NCBI RefSeq assembly: GCF_020165195.1
Contig: NZ_JAIUHR010000004.1
Coordinates: forward strand, 248,001-312,000
Source: Mesorhizobium sp. CA14
GTDB lineage: Bacteria; Pseudomonadota; Alphaproteobacteria; Rhizobiales; Rhizobiaceae
Reading direction: 5' to 3'
Length of the DNA: 64,000 nucleotides
In this document: in pieces, positions 47,677-57,193 of the stretch
Layout of the letters: each line of letters starts with the position of its first letter
Position numbering within the stretch: position 1 is the stretch's first letter
Position numbers and translations under genes: made by a program
Notes under the pieces: generated by a model
The model's input: only the letters and a program-made list of their open reading frames with translations
Databases searched by the model: none
What the model was told of the DNA's origin: nothing

Positions 47677-48594
47677 CTACGGTGTTGGCTGCCTGCGCGC
47701 CGGCCGGTTGACGATGATCAGGCCGGCGGCAATCAGGCCGAGCGCCAGGATTATCCTGGCCGTCGGCGGCTCGCCCAACAGCACCGCGCCGCACAGAACG
47801 CCGAACACCGGCGACAGGAAAGCGAAGCTCGACAGACCGGCCGCCGGATAGCGCGTGAGCAGCCAGAACCACAACACATAGGTGAAGGCGACGATATAGA
47901 AAGACTGGAACAGCAGCGCCAGTGTCGGCAAAGCGGCAACCGCGCGGATCGGCGGACCGGCGAAAGGCATCACCAGGAGACCAACGACGGCGGCGCCGGC
48001 CAGCTGATAGAGCAGCAGCTTCTCCGCACTCGTCTCGACCAGCTTCGATCGCTTGATGACGATGCTGGTCGCCGCCCAGAGAATGCCCGAGCCGAGACTG
48101 AGCAGATCGCCTGTCAGTTTCGCGTCGCTGCCGGCAGTAATGCCGTCGGAGAAAACCGCCGCCAGGCCGCAGAAGGCGAGAACAAGCCCGCCGAGCTTGC
48201 GCGCGTTGATGCGCTCGCCAAGCAGGAAGTGTCCGCCGACCAGCACCCAGAACGGCATGGTGTTGACCAGGAGCGTGTTGCGGGCAACGGTCGTATATTC
48301 GAGCCCGATATAGAGGCAGAGGAACTCGATGCCGAAGAGCACGCCGACGACGATGCCGGCGGCCAGCGTCCCGTCCGCTTCGAAGAGCTTGATGCCGCGC
48401 AGCCGGCACCAGGCGAACACGCAAGCTCCCCCGATGAGCGAACGTGCGATCGAGACGAAAACAGGGTCGTAGCCAGCGTATGAGACCTTGGCGGCGACGT
48501 AATTCAGGCCCCAGGAAAAGGTCAGCCCGACCATGATGACCGCCGCGGCCATGTCGACCGCATCGCGGCGATCCAGCGCGGGGGCGACAGCCAA
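47677..48594 (-). CDS. EamA/DMT-family transporter
   Basis: A 305-residue inner-membrane protein with ten predicted helices in two EamA repeats. It opens near MVGLTFSWGLNYVAAK; ARSLIGGACVFAW and the second-repeat FAFLSPVFGVLCGAVLLGE are the family's conserved segments. Substrate unknown; members export amino acids or other metabolites. Its start is one base past the end of the pseudouridine synthase gene, so the two are likely cotranscribed. Confidence 0.9.
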   Translation of the reverse strand: MAVAPALDRRDAVDMAAAVIMVGLTFSWGLNYVAAKVSYAGYDPVFVSIARSLIGGACVFAWCRLRGIKLFEADGTLAAGIVVGVLFGIEFLCLYIGLEYTTVARNTLLVNTMPFWVLVGGHFLLGERINARKLGGLVLAFCGLAAVFSDGITAGSDAKLTGDLLSLGSGILWAATSIVIKRSKLVETSAEKLLLYQLAGAAVVGLLVMPFAGPPIRAVAALPTLALLFQSFYIVAFTYVLWFWLLTRYPAAGLSSFAFLSPVFGVLCGAVLLGEPPTARIILALGLIAAGLIIVNRPARRQPTP

Positions 48595-48595
48595 G

Positions 48596-49576
48596 TCAGT
48601 CCTCCGCGCTCTGGTCGTCGAAGCCGATCAGGTTCCAGCTCTGGCGCATATGCGGCGGCATAGGCGCCGTCACGTCGATTACACCCTGGTCGGGATGCGG
48701 GATAATGATGCGGCGCGCATGCAGGTGCAGGCGGTTCTGGATGCCGCCCGGGAAATCCCAGTTGATATCGGCCTCGAAATATTTGGGGTCGCCAATGATC
48801 GGGCAACCTATGTAGGCGGCGTGAACGCGAAGCTGGTGAGTGCGGCCGGTATAGGGCTCCATCTCCAGCCAGGTCATCGTCTGCGCCGCCTGCTCGATGA
48901 CACGGTAATAGGAGACGGCGTGGTCGGCGCCCTTCTCTCCATGCGCGGCCACGCGCACGCGGTCGCCATCCTCCGTCGGCTCCTTGATCAGCCAGGTCGA
49001 GATCTTGTCCTCGCGCTTGGGCGGCACGCCCTTGACCAGCGCCCAGTAGGTTTTCTTGGTTTCGCGCGCGCGGAACGCTTCCGAAAGCTTCATCGCTGCA
49101 AGACGGGTGCGGGCAACCACCAGCACGCCGGACGTGTCGCGGTCGAGGCGGTGGACGAGGCGGGGCTTCTCGCCCTTCTGGTTGCGCCAGGCTTCCAGCA
49201 TGTCGTCGACATTGCGGGTAACGCCGGAGCCGCCCTGCACGGCGAGGCCGGCGGGCTTGTTGAAGACGAAGACTTTCGGATCCTCGTGCAGAAGCATCTT
49301 GGCGAGCACATCGGCATCGCCTTGATTGCGGATCGAGTGGCCGGTGAGTGGAGCATCGCCCTTCTTGTCGACGTCGAGCGGCGGAACGCGGACCGACTGG
49401 CCGGGCTCGACGCGCGTGTCGGCCTTCACTCGGCCGCCGTCGACGCGGATCTGCCCCGAACGCAACAGCTTTTGCAGGTGGCCAAAGCCGAGGCCCGGGT
49501 AATGGACCTTGAACCAGCGGTCGAGCCGCATGCCCGCCTCGCCGGCCTCAATCGTGATCTGTTCAACACCTGCCAT
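48596..49576 (-). CDS. RluC/RluD-family pseudouridine synthase
   Basis: Modifies uridines in 23S rRNA. 326 residues. The N-terminal S4 RNA-binding domain (about 15-65: MRLDRWFKVHYPGLGFGHLQKLL) is followed by the catalytic domain with HRLDRDTSG, catalytic D145, and later GRTHQLRVH. RluC is the best guess from the sequence pattern, but RluD-like paralogues cannot be excluded. Confidence 0.92.
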   Translation of the reverse strand: MAGVEQITIEAGEAGMRLDRWFKVHYPGLGFGHLQKLLRSGQIRVDGGRVKADTRVEPGQSVRVPPLDVDKKGDAPLTGHSIRNQGDADVLAKMLLHEDPKVFVFNKPAGLAVQGGSGVTRNVDDMLEAWRNQKGEKPRLVHRLDRDTSGVLVVARTRLAAMKLSEAFRARETKKTYWALVKGVPPKREDKISTWLIKEPTEDGDRVRVAAHGEKGADHAVSYYRVIEQAAQTMTWLEMEPYTGRTHQLRVHAAYIGCPIIGDPKYFEADINWDFPGGIQNRLHLHARRIIIPHPDQGVIDVTAPMPPHMRQSWNLIGFDDQSAED

Positions 49577-49728
49577 GACTACGCTTTTCCGTTTGAAAGC
49601 GGGGCCATAGCACTAAGGCGAGCATGTTGCGAGCCAAAGACCCAACAAAGCGCGACGATTACCCCAAGCGGAGCCACGCGAGGCTCGGCCGCACGCCGGC
49701 CGAACTTGCGATTGAAGAAGCGCCGTGA

Positions 49729-50562
49729 TCAGTTCGCGGCGGCCTTCGGCTTGGACGAGCCGATCATCTTCCAGTTCTTGTAGAAGATGGAGTTGATGCG
49801 CTCCACGCTGACCGAGACGATGGCGAGAAGGCCCGCGATCAGTTTTGGGAACGGAGATGGGCGGATGATGTCGACGAAGACGCAATAGCGGCGGCCGTCA
49901 TATTCGTTGACGGAGCGGTGGAACAGCGTGTCGTCGAAGATGAACAAGGGATTGTCGTACCAGTAGTTCTTCTTGCTGCCGCACTGGACGAAGATCTCCG
50001 CCTGCACGGGAATCAGATTGTAGAGGATGCGCAGGCTGAGCCGGAGCGGGCCGAAATGCCAGGACGTGGATTCGCGTTTGCTGAAAACGGATACCGCGAT
50101 CGTCTTGATGTATTTGTAATCCCTGTTGAATTCGGGAACGTTCTCGATCTTGTGCTTGCCGTACCACTGGTAGACATACATGCCGCGTCGGCCGGCGCCG
50201 AAATTGGCGTCGATGTCGGCGATGATCTCGTCCTTGCGCGCCTTGAAGACGCTCAGCACCTCATTGATCTCGCGCTGATAGTCCTCGGGGAACTGCTCGG
50301 GCTTCCAGACGCCGGGATTGCGGTAGCAGAGAAGGTCGACGATCAGGTTGAACGGCGACAACAGCCAGGTGAACAGGCCGTTGCCGAGGAAGTAACGCTC
50401 GAACAGGTTCCGGTCCTTCTGGTCGTTGCGCATGACATCGATCAGGCCGCAGACGACCCAGATGGCGGCCAGGATCGGTATGAAATAGAAGGCGAGCGCG
50501 AGAACTACGACGGCGATGGCGGCCTTGCGGAGCGTCTTGACGGTTTGCTTTGTCATTGTCAT
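49729..50562 (-). CDS. Aspartyl/asparaginyl beta-hydroxylase family, LpxO-like
   Basis: Fe(II)/2-oxoglutarate dioxygenase-like protein of about 277 residues with hydrophobic segments near both ends (AAIAVVVLALAFYFIPILAAIWV; KLIAGLLAIVSVSV), as in LpxO, which hydroxylates lipid A acyl chains. Likely iron and co-substrate residues are in STSWHFGPLR and DDTLFHRSVNEYDGRRY. The start is uncertain: ATGs at 50589, 50562 and 50556 all lack a good ribosome site. LpxO function is inference; a lipid A role would fit a Gram-negative symbiont or pathogen. Confidence 0.8.
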   Translation of the reverse strand: MTMTKQTVKTLRKAAIAVVVLALAFYFIPILAAIWVVCGLIDVMRNDQKDRNLFERYFLGNGLFTWLLSPFNLIVDLLCYRNPGVWKPEQFPEDYQREINEVLSVFKARKDEIIADIDANFGAGRRGMYVYQWYGKHKIENVPEFNRDYKYIKTIAVSVFSKRESTSWHFGPLRLSLRILYNLIPVQAEIFVQCGSKKNYWYDNPLFIFDDTLFHRSVNEYDGRRYCVFVDIIRPSPFPKLIAGLLAIVSVSVERINSIFYKNWKMIGSSKPKAAAN

Positions 50563-50723
50563 TCGCGCGGGAGCGCGATCCTGTTCCATGGGACAAAATC
50601 ACGGCGACCCCCGCCAGCCGTGCGTCTTGATAGGATTTTTTGTTTCCCGGCACAATGCCGCAGCAGGTGTGGTCCACCATGGCGTGGCTCGGCGACGAAG
50701 CGTGCCGACCGGGGCCGCGGAAC

Positions 50724-52034
50724 TCAGTTGTTCCGTTCGCTGCGCAGCTTTGCCCAGTATTCCAGTCGCTTGCGGATATCGCGCTCGAAACCGCGTTCCG
50801 GCGGATCGTAGAAAGTGTGCCGGCCCATCTTCTCCGGAAAATAGTCCTGGCCTGAAAACGCGTCCGGCTCGTCATGGTCGTAGCGATAGCCGGCGCCGTA
50901 ATCCTCCTGCTTCATCAGCTTGGTCGGCGCATTGAGAATGTGCTTGGGCGGCAGCAGCGAGCCGAACTCCTTGGCCGCCGCGGTCGCAGCCTTGAAGGCT
51001 GTGTAGACAGCGTTCGATTTCGGCGCCGTGGCCAGATAGACGGCGGCCTGGGCGAAGGCGAGCTCGCCCTCGGGCGAGCCAAGATAGTCATAGGCGTCCT
51101 TGGCCGCATTGGCGACGACAAGCGCCTGAGGATCGGCGAGCCCGATATCCTCTATCGCCATACGCACCAGCCGGCGGCCAAGATAGAGCGGATCCTCGCC
51201 GGCATCGAACATGCGGGCAAGATAATAGAGCGCCGCATCCGGATCGGAACCGCGCACCGATTTGTGCAGCGCCGAGATCAGATTGTAATGGCCGTCCTGG
51301 CCCTTGTCGTAGATCGGCGCGCGGCGCTGGATGACGCGTTGCAGGCCTTCCGGGCCGAACACCTCGCCCTTCTTTGCGGCGCGCCAGACTTCCTCCGCCA
51401 GCGTCAGCGAGGCGCGGCCGTCGCCATCCGCCATGCGGATCAGCATCGCGCGCGCCTCTTCGTCGAGCGGCAGCGCCCTGCCCTCGGTTTCTTCCGCCCG
51501 GGCCAGAAGCTTGGCGATGCTTTCCTCGCCCAGCGAACGGAACACCAACACACGCGCTCGCGACAGAAGTGCTGCATTGAGCTCAAAGGACGGGTTCTCC
51601 GTGGTGGCGCCGACCAGCACCACGGTGCCGTCTTCCATCACCGGCAAAAAACCGTCCTGCTGGGCGCGGTTGAAGCGATGGATCTCGTCGACGAAGAGCA
51701 GCGTCTGGCGGCCATTGGCGCGCCTGAGCTTCGCCGCCTCGAACACTTTCTTGAGGTCCGCGACACCGGAAAACACGGCAGATATCTGCTCGAAGGCAAG
51801 ATTGGTCTCGCCGGCGAGCAGCCGCGCCACCGTCGTCTTGCCGGTGCCGGGCGGACCCCAGAAGATCATCGAGCCGAGCGAACCGGAATCGATTAGCCTG
51901 GTCAGCGCTCCGTCCGGGCCGGTCAGATGCTCCTGGCCGACGACCTCGCCGAGGTTTTTCGGGCGCAGCCGATCGGCCAGCGGCCGCCCGGGCGGCGCCT
52001 TTTCCGGCTCATCGGAACTGAACAGATCGGCCAT
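50724..52034 (-). CDS. rarA: Replication-associated recombination protein A
   Basis: AAA+ clamp-loader-like ATPase (MgsA/RarA) acting at stalled replication forks. 436 residues. Walker A WGPPGTGKTT (60-68), Walker B LLFVDEIHRF, sensor GATTENPSFELN, and the C-terminal tetramerisation domain with GSDPDAALYYLARM. The start at 52034 gives MADLFSSDEPEKAPPG, where the DLF motif resembles the N-terminal clamp/SSB-binding tail of RarA. Confidence 0.95.
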   Translation of the reverse strand: MADLFSSDEPEKAPPGRPLADRLRPKNLGEVVGQEHLTGPDGALTRLIDSGSLGSMIFWGPPGTGKTTVARLLAGETNLAFEQISAVFSGVADLKKVFEAAKLRRANGRQTLLFVDEIHRFNRAQQDGFLPVMEDGTVVLVGATTENPSFELNAALLSRARVLVFRSLGEESIAKLLARAEETEGRALPLDEEARAMLIRMADGDGRASLTLAEEVWRAAKKGEVFGPEGLQRVIQRRAPIYDKGQDGHYNLISALHKSVRGSDPDAALYYLARMFDAGEDPLYLGRRLVRMAIEDIGLADPQALVVANAAKDAYDYLGSPEGELAFAQAAVYLATAPKSNAVYTAFKAATAAAKEFGSLLPPKHILNAPTKLMKQEDYGAGYRYDHDEPDAFSGQDYFPEKMGRHTFYDPPERGFERDIRKRLEYWAKLRSERNN

Positions 52035-52071
52035 GCAAGTCTTTTGGTTGAAACGCGATTCCGCTCTTTTA

Positions 52072-52142
52072 AGAGCATGATCTTGTCCGAACACCGGTTC
52101 CCGCTTTTTGCTATGCGGACCTTCAGTTCGGGATCATGCTCT
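52072..52142. repeat. 71-bp palindromic intergenic element
   Basis: Arms AGAGCATGATC (52072-52082) and GATCATGCTCT (52132-52142), with CCGAACACCGGTTCCCGC inside. This is the form of a well-known class of dispersed rhizobial palindromes ending in GATCATGCTCTA. It lies between rarA and the degP-like gene; a related copy is at 58546-58596. Confidence 0.75.
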
Positions 52143-52158
52143 AAATGGGCAGATCGCC

Positions 52159-53646
52159 TCAGTAACGCAACACCTGGCGCAGTATCTGCCCGCCGCGCTC
52201 GACGGTAAAGCGCCACCAGCGCGTGTCCTGCTGGGCAACCTGCGCCAGCGTTGCCGCGGTCTCGATGGTGGTGCCGTTCACCTCGCGTACGATATCGCCC
52301 GGCTGGAAGCCGAAATCGGCGGCCGGCGAATCGCGGCTGATATCAATCACGGTGACGCCCTTGAGATCGGTGCGCAGGCCAAGCCGCTGGGCAAGTCTGG
52401 GCGAAAGCTCCGCGACCTTGGCGCCGGAAAAGGGACTGCGGCCACGCAGAGTGACCTCACTGGGCTTGGCGCCTTCCGGCGCGCGCTCCAGCGGGATTTC
52501 CAGCGTCGCCTGCTGCCCCTTGCTCAGCACGGCGAACGTCGCCTTGGTTCCGATCGACAGCGTCGCCATGCGGTAGTCGAGCGCCTCGATGCCTTCGACC
52601 GGCGTGTTGTTGAGCGACAGGATGACGTCGCCGGGCTTCAGACCAACCTTGCCGGCAGGCCCCGCCGCGTCCACGGACGACACCAGGGCGCCGGTCGGCT
52701 TCTCCATGCCGAGCGATTCCGCGATCTGCGGGGTCACCATTTCGAATTCTGCGCCGATATAGGGACGCTCGAAGAAGTCCAACCCGGCCTTGGCGGCGTC
52801 GGCGAAGGCGCGCACCATGTTCGAGGGGATGGCGAAGCCAATGCCGATCGAGCCGCCGCTGCGGCTGTAGATCGCCGTGTTGATGCCGACCAGCTGACCG
52901 CCCATGTTGATCAGCGCGCCGCCCGAATTGCCGGGATTGATGGCCGCATCGGTCTGGATGAAATAGCCCGAATCCGAAACGCCGATATGGCTGCGTGCAA
53001 GCGCCGAGACGATGCCGCTGGTGGTGGTCTGGCCGACGCCGAACGGATTGCCGATGGCGAGCACCAGGTCGCCGACCTCGAGCGCGTCGGAATCACCGAT
53101 GGCAATCACCGGAAACGGCTTGTCGGCCGAGATCTTGAGCACGGCGAGATCGAGCGTCTCGTCCTTGAGCATGACCTTGGACGTGAATTCGCGTCCGTCG
53201 GCGGTCGCGACCTTCACCTCGTCGGCATCTTTGATGACATGGAAGTTGGTGACGATGACGCCGCTCGGATCGACAAGCACGCCGGAGCCCAGCGAGGACT
53301 GCGCGCGCGGCTGGGCGCGGCCGAAGAACTCCTCGAAGAAGGGGTCGCCCTCGAAAGGCGACGTCACCTTGGCGGTCTGCGAGGCATAGACATTGACGAC
53401 GGCCGGGGCCGTCTGCTTGACCAGCGGCGCAAAGGAGAGTTGCACCTCCTCGCGGCCGAACGGCACGCGCTTGTCAGGTCCGGACGTGCCGTTCTCGCCT
53501 TCGACGCCATGCAGCAGGTCCGTCAGCACATCGGAGAGGCCCGGATCGGCCGGCTTGGCGGCGTTCTCGGCAAAAGCCTGTCTTGCGGCCGGTGCCGCGG
53601 CGAAGACGGCCAGCGCGGCAACAAGAAACACTCGTTTGAGGTGCAT
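52159..53646 (-). CDS. Do/DegP-family periplasmic serine protease
   Basis: HtrA-type protease/chaperone for envelope protein quality control. 495 residues. Signal peptide with likely cleavage after AFA at residue 26. The catalytic triad is H136 (VTNFHVIKD), D167 (ETLDLAVL) and S241 (NPGNSGGAL). Two PDZ domains follow (about 300-380 and 405-490). An acidic, phenylalanine-rich loop (FEGDPFFEEFFGR) is the LA-loop region. Start at 53646 has GGAGGG 8 bases upstream; the longer ORF lacks a signal peptide at its start. Confidence 0.94.
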   Translation of the reverse strand: MHLKRVFLVAALAVFAAAPAARQAFAENAAKPADPGLSDVLTDLLHGVEGENGTSGPDKRVPFGREEVQLSFAPLVKQTAPAVVNVYASQTAKVTSPFEGDPFFEEFFGRAQPRAQSSLGSGVLVDPSGVIVTNFHVIKDADEVKVATADGREFTSKVMLKDETLDLAVLKISADKPFPVIAIGDSDALEVGDLVLAIGNPFGVGQTTTSGIVSALARSHIGVSDSGYFIQTDAAINPGNSGGALINMGGQLVGINTAIYSRSGGSIGIGFAIPSNMVRAFADAAKAGLDFFERPYIGAEFEMVTPQIAESLGMEKPTGALVSSVDAAGPAGKVGLKPGDVILSLNNTPVEGIEALDYRMATLSIGTKATFAVLSKGQQATLEIPLERAPEGAKPSEVTLRGRSPFSGAKVAELSPRLAQRLGLRTDLKGVTVIDISRDSPAADFGFQPGDIVREVNGTTIETAATLAQVAQQDTRWWRFTVERGGQILRQVLRY

Positions 53647-53789
53647 TTTCGAATCCCTCCAGATCGGGCGCCATTGTCTCGACGAATGTGCAGAATGAAA
53701 GGCTAATGCACACAAATGCGACACTTGTCGCGCAAAAGCTTGAGCCTAGGCGTGAAATTCCGCTCACTCGGCTCAAACCTGCTCCAAAT

Positions 53790-53813
53790 GCAAAAAGGGG
53801 CCCGTAGGCCCCT
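53790..53813 (-). terminator. Terminator of the ribosomal operon after rplQ
   Basis: Stem AGGGGCC (53796-53802) and GGCCCCT (53807-53813), 4-base loop, and a minus-strand T run from the As at 53792-53796. It lies 26 bases after the rplQ stop. Confidence 0.88.
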
Positions 53814-53838
53814 CGAAGTCATTGGCGAAACAGCGACC

Positions 53839-54270
53839 TCAGGCGGCCGCGTTTTCCTCATTGGCGCCTTCCGCCTCGATACGGGCGCGGTCGGCGGCGC
53901 CCTTGGCCGAGGTGTCGCGGTCGACGAATTCGATGACCGCCATCGCGGCGTTGTCGCCCTTGCGGAAACCCGCCTTCATGATGCGCAGATAGCCACCGTT
54001 GCGTTGCGCGTAACGCGGCGCAAGCGTGTCGAACAGGCGCTTCACGACCGACTCGTTGCCGATCTGGGCGATGACCTGACGACGGGCGTGCAGGTCGCCG
54101 CGCTTGCCGAGCGTGACGAGCTTCTCGACGATCGGACGCAGGTCCTTCGCCTTCGGCAGAGTGGTGACGATCTGCTCATGCTCGATCAGAGACACGGCGA
54201 GATTGGCGAACATCGACTTGCGGTGGCTTACGCTGCGGGCGAAGCGACGGCCTTTGAAACCGTGGCGCAT
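53839..54270 (-). CDS. rplQ: Ribosomal protein L17
   Basis: Large-subunit protein of 143 residues. N-terminus [20 protein letters not shown]; the L17 core continues through [18 protein letters not shown]. The C-terminal Glu/Ala-rich tail is typical of alphaproteobacteria. Last gene of the alpha operon, followed by a terminator. Confidence 0.98.
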   Translation of the reverse strand: MRHGFKGRRFARSVSHRKSMFANLAVSLIEHEQIVTTLPKAKDLRPIVEKLVTLGKRGDLHARRQVIAQIGNESVVKRLFDTLAPRYAQRNGGYLRIMKAGFRKGDNAAMAVIEFVDRDTSAKGAADRARIEAEGANEENAAA

Positions 54271-54374
54271 GGCTCTTTTCCTTCTTCAGTTGTTCAAGAG
54301 GCCACGGCCTCTGATGGTTTTCCGCATGACCGTCGGACCGAGCGGCTCTCGCCGCCGATCCTTGGAATTCATGC

Positions 54375-55385
54375 TCAATATTGGTCTTCGTAACGCTTGG
54401 CGAGATCTTCGATGTTTTCCGGTGGCCAGTCCGGCACTTCCATGCCGAGATGCAGGCCCATGGCCGCCAGCACTTCCTTGATCTCGTTCAGCGACTTGCG
54501 GCCGAAGTTCGGGGTGCGCAGCATCTCGGCTTCGGTCTTCTGGATCAGGTCGCCGATATAGACGATGTTGTCGTTCTTCAGGCAGTTGGCCGAACGCACC
54601 GAAAGCTCGAGCTCGTCGACCTTCTTGAGCAGCGCCGGGTTGAAGGCGAGCTCGGTGACGGCTTCGGCGGCGACTTCCTTCTGCGGCTCGTCGAAATTGA
54701 CGAACAGCGCGAGCTGGTCCTGCAGGATGCGGGCGGCGAACGCGACCGCGTCCTCGCCCGAGATCGAGCCGTTGGTCTCGATGGTCATGGTCAGCTTGTC
54801 ATAGTCGAGCACTTGGCCCTCGCGGGTGTTCTCGACCTTGTAGGAGACCTTCTTGACCGGCGAGTAGAGGCTGTCGACCGGGATCAGGCCGATCGGTGCG
54901 TCCTCGGCGCGGTTGCGCTCTGCCGGGACATAGCCCTTGCCGGTGTCGACGGTGAACTCCATGCGGATCTCGGCGCCCTCGTCCAGCGTGCAGATGACGT
55001 GGTCGGGGTTGAGGATCTCGACGTCGCCCACGGTCTGGATGTCGCCGGCGAGCACGGCGCCCGGCCCTTGCTTGCGCACGACCATGCGCTTGGGACCATC
55101 GCCTTCCATACGGATGGCGATTTCCTTGATGTTGAGCACGATGTCGGTCACGTCCTCGCGCACGCCGGCGATGGACGAGAATTCATGCAGCACGCCGTCG
55201 ATCTGCACGGCGGTGACAGCCGCGCCGCGCAGCGAAGACAGAAGCACGCGCCGCAGCGCGTTGCCAAGCGTGAGGCCAAAGCCGCGCTCGAGCGGCTCGG
55301 CCACTAGCGTGGTCAGCGTCTTCTTCTTCGACGAGAACTCGATCTTGTTCGGCTTGATCAGTTCCTGCCAGTTTTTCTGGATCAT
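54375..55385 (-). CDS. rpoA: RNA polymerase alpha subunit
   Basis: Assembly platform of RNA polymerase and contact point for activators. 336 residues. The N-terminal domain reads [16 protein letters not shown] and [16 protein letters not shown]; the C-terminal domain has [12 protein letters not shown], the UP-element/activator-binding surface. Start 55385 gives the standard length; the ORF's extra 17 residues come from a hairpin leader. Confidence 0.98.
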   Translation of the reverse strand: MIQKNWQELIKPNKIEFSSKKKTLTTLVAEPLERGFGLTLGNALRRVLLSSLRGAAVTAVQIDGVLHEFSSIAGVREDVTDIVLNIKEIAIRMEGDGPKRMVVRKQGPGAVLAGDIQTVGDVEILNPDHVICTLDEGAEIRMEFTVDTGKGYVPAERNRAEDAPIGLIPVDSLYSPVKKVSYKVENTREGQVLDYDKLTMTIETNGSISGEDAVAFAARILQDQLALFVNFDEPQKEVAAEAVTELAFNPALLKKVDELELSVRSANCLKNDNIVYIGDLIQKTEAEMLRTPNFGRKSLNEIKEVLAAMGLHLGMEVPDWPPENIEDLAKRYEDQY

Positions 55386-55405
55386 AAATATCTTCCTTCC
55401 TTTGC

Positions 55406-55430
55406 CCCGCCACCATCCAATCGTGGCGGG
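55406..55430 (-). other. Hairpin in the rpsK-rpoA gap
   Basis: CCCGCCAC (55406-55413) and GTGGCGGG (55423-55430) form a perfect 8-bp stem with a 9-base loop, about 20 bases before the rpoA start on the minus-strand mRNA. No T tract. It may be a processing or stability element. Confidence 0.5.
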
Positions 55431-55483
55431 CGACACGGAAAACCGCGGAGGAACGCCGTGGCGTTCGCGCGGCGTTTAAAAAA

Positions 55484-55873
55484 TCAGACGCGGCGCTTCT
55501 TGCGCGGACGGCAGCCATTGTGCGGGATCGGCGTCACGTCGCGGATCGAGGTGATGGTGAAGCCTGCGGCCTGTAGCGCGCGAAGGGCCGATTCACGGCC
55601 GGAGCCGGGTCCGCAGACCTCGACCTCGAGCATGCGCATGCCGTGTTCCTGCGCCTTCTTGGCGACGTCCTCGGCAGCCATCTGGGCAGCGAACGGGGTC
55701 GACTTGCGCGAACCCTTGAAGCCCTGCGCACCGGCCGACGACCAGGCAATCGAATTGCCCTGCGCGTCGGTGATGGTGATCATGGTGTTGTTAAAGGTCG
55801 AATTGACGTGGGCAACGCCCGACGAGATGTTCTTGCGTTCGCGACGGCGAACACGAGCGGCTTCCTTGGCCAT
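55484..55873 (-). CDS. rpsK: Ribosomal protein S11
   Basis: Small-subunit platform protein of 129 residues. [26 protein letters not shown] and the C-terminal [12 protein letters not shown] are the S11 hallmarks. Second gene of the alpha operon, after rpsM. Confidence 0.98.
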   Translation of the reverse strand: MAKEAARVRRRERKNISSGVAHVNSTFNNTMITITDAQGNSIAWSSAGAQGFKGSRKSTPFAAQMAAEDVAKKAQEHGMRMLEVEVCGPGSGRESALRALQAAGFTITSIRDVTPIPHNGCRPRKKRRV

Positions 55874-55931
55874 GGTAGTCCTTTCAGTTGATCTCTACAC
55901 CGCCGTAATGCCAGCGGCTCCACCTTGGAAA

Positions 55932-55998
55932 AGCGAGTAGTGAGTAGGGAATAGCGAATAGGGTCCCCTACTCGCTAACGGCTACTCGCTATTCGCTC
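55932..55998. repeat. Inverted-repeat element between rpsM and rpsK
   Basis: The gap contains a mosaic of short repeats: AGCGAGTAG and AGTGAGTAGGG, AATAGCGAATAGGG, then their complements CCCTACTCGCT, CTACTCGCT and ATTCGCT. The whole folds into a long stem. Such GAGTAGGGAATAGCGAATAG-type elements are seen in rhizobia. It lies inside an essential operon without a gene interruption. Confidence 0.7.
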
Positions 55999-56000
55999 AA

Positions 56001-56369
56001 TTACTTCTTCTTGCCGGCGATCGCCTTGGCCGGGCCCTTGCGGGTGCGCGCATTGGTGTGCGTGCGCTGGCCACGGACCGGCAGCGAGCGGCGGTGACGC
56101 AGGCCGCGGTAGCAGCCGAGGTCCATGAGCCGCTTGATGTTCATCGAGACTTCGCGGCGCAGGTCGCCTTCGACCTGGTAGTCGCGGTCGATCGTCTCGC
56201 GGATCTGCAGCACTTCCGCGTCGGTCAGCTGGTTGACGCGGCGGTCCGCCGGGATGCCGACCTTGTCGACGATCTCCTGGGCAAACTTCTTGCCGATGCC
56301 GTGAATGTACTGAAGCGCAATGACGACGCGCTTGTTGGTCGGAATATTGACGCCGGCTATACGAGCCAT
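56001..56369 (-). CDS. rpsM: Ribosomal protein S13
   Basis: Small-subunit head protein of 122 residues. [20 protein letters not shown] starts the protein; [20 protein letters not shown] and the lysine-rich end [11 protein letters not shown] are typical. Start 56369 has an AGAGAAGAAAAT-type purine-rich site upstream. First gene of the alpha operon, behind a 233-base gap after adk. Confidence 0.98.
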   Translation of the reverse strand: MARIAGVNIPTNKRVVIALQYIHGIGKKFAQEIVDKVGIPADRRVNQLTDAEVLQIRETIDRDYQVEGDLRREVSMNIKRLMDLGCYRGLRHRRSLPVRGQRTHTNARTRKGPAKAIAGKKK

Positions 56370-56602
56370 TTTCTTCTCTTTCTCCATGTGGGCCGGGCAT
56401 GCCCGGCGCTGTCGAAGTTGCCCCGCGTCCGGTGGAGGCCGGCCCTTGCGGGAGTTTCCTGGTTCAAAGCGGATGCCTTGCCCGCAAGGGCAAGCAAAGT
56501 CCATGCCTGATAGGAAGACGGGCCGCCATACCCCAACGGCCCCCTCCAGTCAAGCGCAATCGTCAATTGCCGCCAAGCGCAATCTTCAATTGTCGGCCCG
56601 GC
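56370..56602 (-). promoter_or_regulatory. Structured leader between adk and rpsM
   Basis: No supported gene. Near rpsM a perfect 16-bp palindrome, GCCGGGCATGCCCGGC (56392-56407), and further upstream a 7-bp hairpin CTTGCCC-GCAA-GGGCAAG (56477-56494). This is the longest gap of the ribosomal block apart from rplO-secY, so a separate promoter and a regulatory leader for the alpha operon are plausible. No feature of the E. coli alpha-operon pseudoknot could be confirmed by eye. Confidence 0.4.
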
Positions 56603-57193
56603 CTACTTCGCCGCGGCCGCGAGCACCTTGCCGATCTCGGCTGTCACGGCATCGATACTGGCCATGCCGTCGACGGTCTTGAGCTTGCCTTTGGCGTAGT
56701 AGTAGCCGGTCAGCGGCGCCGTCTTCTTGTAGTATTCGCGCAGGCGTTCCTCAAACACCTCCGGATTGTCGTCCTTGCGCACCGGCTGGCCGGCAGCCTT
56801 GGCGTCCTCGGCGCGTTTGACGATTCGGCCAACCAGCGCCTTGTCGTCGACGACCAGCTCGATGACGGTGTCGAGCGCAATGCCGCGCTCGGCAAGCATC
56901 GCCTCGACCGCGTCCGCCTGGACCAGCGTGCGCGGATAGCCATCGAGGATGAAGCCCTTGGCGCAATCCGACTGATCGATGCGTTCGGCGACGATGGCGT
57001 TGACGATCGCATCCGAAACCAGCTCACCCGCATCCATCACCGCCTTGGCGCGCTTGCCGACCTCGGTTCCGGCCTGGACGGCGGCACGCAGCATGTCGCC
57101 CGTCGAGAGCTGCGGGATGCCGTATTCTTCTACCAGTCTTTGTGCTTGCGTCCCCTTGCCCGCTCCTGGCGGCCCAAGCAATATCAGCCTCAT
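56603..57193 (-). CDS. adk: Adenylate kinase
   Basis: Balances ATP, ADP and AMP. 196 residues, the short form without a zinc [21 protein letters not shown] is the P loop; FILDGYPRT is the AMP/ATP signature. The ORF overlaps the secY stop by ATGA, the usual secY-adk arrangement. Confidence 0.98.
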   Translation of the reverse strand: MRLILLGPPGAGKGTQAQRLVEEYGIPQLSTGDMLRAAVQAGTEVGKRAKAVMDAGELVSDAIVNAIVAERIDQSDCAKGFILDGYPRTLVQADAVEAMLAERGIALDTVIELVVDDKALVGRIVKRAEDAKAAGQPVRKDDNPEVFEERLREYYKKTAPLTGYYYAKGKLKTVDGMASIDAVTAEIGKVLAAAAK

